Of a stretch of 64,000 nt of DNA, positions 59,081 through 64,000 are shown piece after piece. Source of the DNA: Leishmania mexicana MHOM/GT/2001/U1103 (lineage: Eukaryota > Euglenozoa > Kinetoplastea > Trypanosomatida > Trypanosomatidae). Position 1 is the stretch's first letter. Every line of letters starts with the position of its first letter. The stretch lies in NCBI RefSeq assembly GCF_000234665.1, contig NC_018333.1:805001-869000 (forward strand), given 5' to 3'. Position numbers and translations under genes: made by a program. Below the pieces are notes generated by a model, which searched no databases, was not told where the DNA came from, and was given only the letters and a program-made list of their open reading frames with translations.

Positions 59081-59550
59081 ATGTGTGCCAGCGGAAAAAG
59101 AGGGTCGCACCAAGATGCCACGTGAAGGCAAAGATCGGTGGTGGAGAGCGCTCGAGTTCCTCGAAAGAAAAGATGGCGGCAGGTCACGCTGATCCGAGGA
59201 GCGCGCTTCCGCTAATGGGGAGAGACGGTAGAGATGAAGACACTAAAGCCAAATCACCTCCTCTCTTTCATCTATGCATATGACTAGATGTGTAAGTGTG
59301 GGGTTATGAGGGGAGGGAGGGGGAGCGGGCGAGCAGCGTGCGAACAGATCAGTACCGAAACACCCTCACACGTGCAGTGGCGCTGAAGTGAAAGGAAGAA
59401 AAAAAATGCAAGAAAGCAGAGAACACAAAGAGCCTGTTTCCGTGTACATTGTCCATGTTAAGGGGAGATGGAGAGGAAGGGGGCATCAGCGGCTTGTCTT
59501 CGGCAGTTTCGCCCCTCCTCCTTCCCTATGCATCTAACCAGAGACAGCAT

Positions 59551-59611
59551 GCACACACACACACACACAAAAGGAGTGCAGCAATGTATTTGTGTGTGTG
59601 TGTGTGTGTGC
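59551..59611. repeat. (CA)9 / (TG)10 inverted pair: 19-bp perfect hairpin
   Basis: G(CA)9 at 59551-59569 is fully complementary to (TG)9C at 59593-59611, with a 23-nt loop (59570-59592). It lies in the ARL3 3' flank and would fold in either transcript strand. Confidence 0.9.
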
Positions 59612-60128
59612 TCATCATTCGCAACGTTCACAAGTTGCGATGGCGACACAGCGACGGTGTCGAACAGCCTCGAGTACAACGCGATCAACTAGGCTGCGAG
59701 TTTTCGATGCTCCTGTGATTGGAGTACAGCGCCGCTTACATGCACACCCATAAACAGACACACACACACATACACATACAGACTCAATCACGCACCGATG
59801 AGTAGACAGTCACGGACTCACACACCCCACACGCGGCAGCCAACTAGCAGACCGGCAGACGCACTGGCACTAGTCGCAGACGTGGCCGGATAGAGATGGC
59901 AAGAGTGATAAAAAAAAAACGCACATACCAGAGCTTATGAGAGAGAATACTATAATGCAGTGCGCGCAAGTTGGGCACACACACGTCGATTCACTGCAGT
60001 TATCATGCTGCTGCACGTATGTACGTGCACCACTACCCGGCAAGGGCACCCGACACACACGCACACTGAGCCGTTAAGATAAACGCTGCAGCCACAGCCG
60101 TGCTGCTCTCTCTTCCAGTTTTCAAGTT

Positions 60129-60668
60129 CTACTTTACATTGCACGCCTCAAAGATCCATGCGACGCCCTCCTCGAGACCGTCGCCGGACTTCGCGCTACA
60201 CCCTTGAATGTGCCAAGAGCGGTCACGGTAGTCGCTCAGCTCGAGGGCTTCGGCCACCGTCTGCGGGTCTTTCGCGGTGGCCAAGTCTTGCTTGTTTGCC
60301 AGCACCAGAACAGGCACCTTCGGCACGCCCTTCACAACATCAACGAACGCCTCATGCGCCTCGTGCAGGCGACGCTGGTCGGAGGAGTCGACGACGTACA
60401 TGATGCAGTCTGTGTTGGCGTAGTAGTCCTCCCAGAACTCGCGCAAGGCGCGCTGACCTCCCAAGTCGCAGAGCTTGACGCGCTTGCCGTCGCGGTTCAC
60501 ATTCATGACGTTGAAGCCCTGTGTTGGTCCTTCAGGTGCCTCTACGGGGTGCTCCTCAGCCACGCCTAGCTTGTTCAGAATCGTCGTCTTGCCCGCGTTA
60601 TCCAATCCGAGGATCAGCACGCGAGGTTCATTCTCGCGCTTCATGCGATTGCGCAGACCACGGAGCAT
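60129..60668 (-). CDS. ARL3-type small GTPase
   Basis: This 179-residue GTPase of the ARF family has a P-loop GLDNAGKTT (21-29), switch I with PTQGFNV (Thr49), switch II DLGGQ (68-72), NKQD (125-128) and SAK (158-160). TQGFN is characteristic of ARL3, which is non-myristoylated and loads lipidated cargo into cilia through UNC119/PDE6D-type carriers. Here residue 2 is Leu, so no myristoylation is expected, and the N-terminus is a short basic helix. An insert (AEEHPVEAPEGP, about 37-48) precedes switch I. The family's usual WDxGG Trp is Cys (CDLGGQ). Trypanosomatids have more than one ARL3; which one this is cannot be decided. The ATG at 60668 follows an excellent acceptor at 60710-60711. The longer frame to 60782 is excluded by it. 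Confidence 0.88.
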   Translation of the reverse strand: MLRGLRNRMKRENEPRVLILGLDNAGKTTILNKLGVAEEHPVEAPEGPTQGFNVMNVNRDGKRVKLCDLGGQRALREFWEDYYANTDCIMYVVDSSDQRRLHEAHEAFVDVVKGVPKVPVLVLANKQDLATAKDPQTVAEALELSDYRDRSWHIQGCSAKSGDGLEEGVAWIFEACNVK

Positions 60669-61831
60669 GATGACACGGCGATACCGAGAAGGCAAAAGGG
60701 CGGCGATGACTACAAATAATAGAGAGAGAGGACGGAGTAAAAATATCGCGAGGCCAACACAGACACACACGGCAGAGGACACAAAGGAGGGAAAAGAGGG
60801 TCAGCACAAATAGCGCGGATGCCGCCGGTGTCTTTTTTTTTGGGGTGGGGTGCGTGTTTAGATGGCGTTCTCTCCCTCTCCCTCTTTCGGTGGCTCTGTC
60901 AGCAACAGAGGGAATCGCGTATGATAGGTACGTGCACGGGCGGGTGTAGCGGAGGGTTCGCCGAGATTGAGTCAGAGACAGGTGAAGCAGAAGCGCTGGG
61001 GGTGCCCCACTCCGTATACTTGTATGTATGTTGAGACTCTCTTCAACAGTCAAAAGGGTGAAAAACATGCAGCCGTTGCCGTTGTCGAGAGCGCGATAGC
61101 AGGAAGAGGTGGTGGTGAAGTGAACCCACAGTTGTGCGTACGTGCAATGTGGGTGGCGCGCAGGGTGGTGCAGCAGCGCATTACACAAGCCAACACCAGA
61201 GCCGGTGTTGTGAGCAGACACGCACGTCGAGAGGCGAGGAGCGAGTGAGGCGGACGGGAGCAAGAAAGGTCGAACGTACTGGCAGGAGAGGGGCGAGCGC
61301 GTCGAGGAAGCCAGCAGGAAAGCTACGGTGCGCACGTTGTCTCTCCCTTCCCTACACACGCATCAGCGTCGGATTTCTGCAACCTTGCACCCTCTGTGTT
61401 GTGCGACTGATCGCGGCAAAGCTGCACCGCTGCGCTCGAGCGGCGCGGCAGTCCTTGCTGTCCATGCTCTACTGCAGTTGTGCAAAATCATGAACACGAG
61501 GCAGATACCATGGTGAAGACCAAAGGACGCCTGGCATGCCCCCATCACACGACTCGCTCAGTGCGGTGCTGTATTATTTTCTTACACGGTACATGTTCTG
61601 TGTGTGTGTGTGTGTGCAGGGGCAGTGACGTACAGCGCGAAGTCGTCTCAGTGGTTTGAACGCATCAGCAGATGAACACACGTGAAGGTGAGTCACGTAC
61701 AGAAGAGCAGCAGCAGAAGGGGGAAAAAAGAAAGAGAGCCACACCCACCGAATACGGTGGCAAACGATGAAAAAAAAAACGGAAGAAAACATACACGCCA
61801 TTTCGGTTTATTGCCCCGCAAAAGTCATGCC
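60669..61831. other. Intergenic region, no gene seen
   Basis: It contains the ARL3 acceptor (60710-60711), a T-run/G-run at 60832-60850 and a (TG)n at 61599-61616. The 243-codon minus frame at 60628-61359 overlaps the ARL3 leader and is not accepted. Confidence 0.6.
60710..60711 (-). promoter_or_regulatory. Likely spliced-leader acceptor AG for the ARL3 gene
   Basis: The minus strand reads CCGTCCTCTCTCTCTATTA then TTTGTAG, a textbook tract and acceptor. The 5' UTR is about 42 nt. Confidence 0.6.
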
Positions 61832-62734
61832 TCACATGAGGCAGCGGCGGCAAAGACCCGTCTCCTTGCAGTGCTGAAGGTCTCGCGTGCGGGAAAGCGC
61901 CTCCTGCCACGAGGCCCCGATACTGGAGAGCAGCTGCTGCAGCTCGCCGGTGCGGGTGGAAAGCGCGTCCACTTCTCTTTGCAAGGCTGCAATGGTTCGG
62001 GCATGACGAGCCGTCGCCTGCGCCGCCTCGTAATCTGCCCGCTTGATCTCCTCCTCTAGAGCGGCTGCCGTGCCGTCGTCGTCGGCGGTTGCCAAGTTGC
62101 CATCGCTCAAAGTGGGGCCCTGCATGGATGCCAGCGCCCTAGCAAGCCCAGAGCACTGCACCGCATCGGCGGAGGCACCAATGGAACCCACGCGCGTGAG
62201 CCGTGCCTGCTGCTTGGCTCGCGCTTTCTCAATACCTGCCATGGTCTCTGCCAACTCATCCTCAACGGCTGTCTTTTCTGTCCTCAACAGCGCGAGCATC
62301 TCGCCCTCTTGGCGCAGCGCGGCGATGCAGGACGACATTGCAGCGTCCTCTTCCCAGGAGCGCCGCAGCGACTCAAGGTCCTGTGCCCGTTCTTGCCAGA
62401 GGGCCTTCTCCTTCGCCAGTTTTTGCAGATCGGCCTCGATAGCTGCCGTGTGCAGCGCTTCTTCTGCCTGCGTCTTGCGCAGGCGGTCTGTGGCCTCCAT
62501 CTTCTGCAGCTCCAGCTGCTGCTGCTCTGTCGCAAGGACCTCGAGGTCTTCTTTCAGCTGCGCCTCCTCAGCCTTCGCAGCCTCGGCGGCCTGCACCAGC
62601 TGGTCCTTTTCTGCGGTGGTGAAGGCAATCTTGGCCTCCTGTTCCCTTTGGCTCATGCTCAGCACGCGACGCTGCCGCTCAATGTCATTCATGTGGGCGA
62701 TGAGGACCACCGCCGAGGAGTCGTGCGCGGACAT
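61832..62734 (-). CDS. Coiled-coil hypothetical protein, 300 aa
   Basis: I do not recognise this protein. It is almost entirely a charged coiled coil (about 15-175 and 225-275), rich in Ala, Glu, Gln, Lys and Leu with heptad spacing. A short break around 176-222 contains Gly, Ser and Asp. The end is CKETGLCRRCLM, with three cysteines, perhaps a metal site or lipid-modification region, which is only a guess. It has no signal peptide or membrane span. The ATG at 62734 is preceded at 62766-62767 by an AG after a modest pyrimidine tract. Its neighbour ARL3 is downstream in the unit, but trypanosomatid gene order says little about shared function. Confidence 0.75.
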   Translation of the reverse strand: MSAHDSSAVVLIAHMNDIERQRRVLSMSQREQEAKIAFTTAEKDQLVQAAEAAKAEEAQLKEDLEVLATEQQQLELQKMEATDRLRKTQAEEALHTAAIEADLQKLAKEKALWQERAQDLESLRRSWEEDAAMSSCIAALRQEGEMLALLRTEKTAVEDELAETMAGIEKARAKQQARLTRVGSIGASADAVQCSGLARALASMQGPTLSDGNLATADDDGTAAALEEEIKRADYEAAQATARHARTIAALQREVDALSTRTGELQQLLSSIGASWQEALSRTRDLQHCKETGLCRRCLM

Positions 62735-63403
62735 GTGTGCGCGTCCGTCCTGCTGCTACTGGTGCTGAGTGCAGTGGTGCAGCGGTGGTAGCGATTCCCG
62801 AGTGAAAGAAAGTGCGCAGGACGGGGTTGAGAGACACGGAGTGAGAGATGCGGCCGACAAAGCAACAACAAGTGAACCGGAGAATGTGAGTCCCCCTAGG
62901 TATGCGCCGTGGCGTTGGCGATATGCATGCGTAGAGTAGACGAAGAAAGAAAGAGGGGGATGCCGAGCAGTGGAGGGCAGCTCCCATCTCAGGCCATGCC
63001 CTGTTCGTCTCGCAGGAGAAGGAGAGAGAGGGGCAGGAGAGGAGGAGGGGGGTTGAAGAGAGAGAGCCCACGGAGACGCGCGAAACTAAGCTCGAGCGAA
63101 CAAGATCGTAGGCTTTCTGGAAGATGCGCGGAATGGGGCGGTAGCGTATTCCGAGTTCAGCGGTCTAAGTGTAACTTGAGATTCCCTGCGCATGTGTGGG
63201 GCTATACATGAAGGTGGAACAGGCGAGCATGACCAGAAAAACAAAGGCGCGAAACACACCCGCCAACGATGGAGCTCTGCATGCGGAGGCCGAAACACAT
63301 CCCCTCACAAAGGCGTGCGAGAGCGACGTACAACCAAAGAAAACAAAACACCAACAGGCCACCAAGAACCCTGCTAAGGCAACGCAGTTTCCCAACACTC
63401 TCT
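62735..63403. other. Intergenic region, no gene seen
   Basis: It contains a purine-rich plus-strand patch (63015-63070), candidate acceptors for the 300-residue gene near 62766-62767, and nothing else recognisable. Confidence 0.55.
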
Positions 63404-64000
63404 CTATACTGCGGCGTTCGTGTCGAGGGGGCAGCCGCTGCGGGTCTCACGGAGACCAACAATGTTGGCATAGGAGGCCCACAGATTTGCTTCGCACTGC
63501 TCGAGTATCGCAGGGATGCACTGAGCTCCGAGAAGGGACCACAGGTCCTCGGAGTCGTCTGGCGCCACAACAGAGGTGACCACATCAAAGGATGCGCCAT
63601 AGAGCAGACCCTTCACGCGACACGACAAGCGCTGCGCCACAATGTCGTACGGCTCTGGGACTATCGAGGCGATAGAAAGCGCCAACGGGATTTGGTGAGC
63701 CTTCATCGCCGCAATGATCGGCACACCACCCATGTCACGCTCGATTATGCCTCGTAGAGCATGTTCGTTCATCGTTGTCTGAGCGAAGCGCCACACCTCC
63801 GACACAGCACAATCCTGGAGAGTAACGACGAGGCCGGCGTGGCGCAAAGATGCGGCGACTAAAGTCACCGAGTTGAACCGCTCCGTGCTCTGCGACAGTT
63901 CCAGCGTCACGTGAGCCATGTGATGGACGCCGAAGAGGCGACCGTAGCCACACACCAAGAAACGGAGTGCCGACGCGGGGGCCGAGCCCTGGTCTGTCTT
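63404..64000 (-). CDS. Hypothetical protein, N-terminus cut by the right edge
   Basis: The minus frame ending at the stop at 63404 is open through the right edge (the visible part starts KTDQGSAPASALRFLVCGYG), so about 198 codons of the C-terminal end are seen. I do not recognise it. The sequence looks like one alpha/beta domain: LRFLVCGYGRLFGVHHMAHV, then VTLVAASLRHAGLVVTLQDC, MGGVPIIAAMKAHQIPLALS and VVTSVVAPDDSEDLW. The alternation of hydrophobic strands and helices hints at an enzyme-like or hydrolase-like fold, but no motif fixes it. It ends CPLDTNAAV. Confidence 0.75.
   Translation of the reverse strand, partial: KTDQGSAPASALRFLVCGYGRLFGVHHMAHVTLELSQSTERFNSVTLVAASLRHAGLVVTLQDCAVSEVWRFAQTTMNEHALRGIIERDMGGVPIIAAMKAHQIPLALSIASIVPEPYDIVAQRLSCRVKGLLYGASFDVVTSVVAPDDSEDLWSLLGAQCIPAILEQCEANLWASYANIVGLRETRSGCPLDTNAAV

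Larger units (their letters stand above)
59037..60128. other. Intergenic region with dinucleotide repeats
   Basis: It holds (TG)n at 59044-59079 just upstream of the TRIM-like start, the (CA)9/(TG)10 hairpin at 59551-59611 and a further CA-rich patch at 59758-59776. No gene is seen. Confidence 0.65.

Noticed and set aside
1..64000. A strand-switch region, centromere-like region or intron-bearing gene
   Set aside because: All credible genes are on the minus strand in single uninterrupted frames. No divergent or convergent junction is present.

Overview
The window looks like nuclear DNA of a trypanosomatid, most likely Leishmania or a close relative. All 18 supported protein genes lie on the minus strand. 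None needs an intron. They are separated by 0.6-3.6 kb stretches that are rich in purines on the plus strand, so pyrimidine-rich in the transcript, and several such tracts end in a well-placed AG just upstream of a start codon. This is the expected layout of one polycistronic unit processed by spliced-leader trans-splicing. The gene for sphingosine-1-phosphate lyase is on chromosome 30 in L. major as I remember it; that placement is recollection and was not searched.

Reading along transcription, from high to low coordinates: a protein cut by the right edge (63404-64000); a coiled-coil protein; an ARL3-type GTPase; a TRIM-like RING/B-box/coiled-coil protein; sphingosine-1-phosphate lyase; a DZIP1-like zinc-finger protein; an unrecognised 349-residue protein; a SET-domain methyltransferase; a divergent RlmI-type methyltransferase; a 1310-residue unknown; a RecQ helicase; a tubulin-tyrosine-ligase-like enzyme; a large coiled-coil/LRR/IQ protein (LRRIQ1-like layout); a P4 (flippase) ATPase; the Rei1 60S maturation factor; a mitochondrial-carrier-like protein; a 250-residue unknown; and the N-terminal part of a DUF155/RMD1 protein cut by the left edge.

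Functionally this is a mixed housekeeping array. There is a cilium/flagellum flavour (ARL3, DZIP1-like, TTLL, LRR-IQ), plus membrane lipid genes (S1P lyase, flippase) and RNA or ribosome genes (Rei1, RlmI-like). Genes in such units are regulated mostly after transcription, so the untranslated regions matter.

The most striking non-coding feature is a 512-bp sequence present twice, identical and in opposite orientation (27008-27519 and 51774-52285), enclosing about 24 kb and six genes. Its size and setting resemble a SIDER-type retroposon, but perfect identity is unusual for that degenerate family, and the arrangement matches inverted repeats known to drive linear amplicon formation in Leishmania. 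Other structures are a 28-bp perfect palindrome inside a coding region, a 12-bp GC hairpin downstream of the flippase, and a (CA)n/(TG)n hairpin between the ARL3 and TRIM-like genes. I found no tRNA, rRNA, CRISPR array or strand switch.
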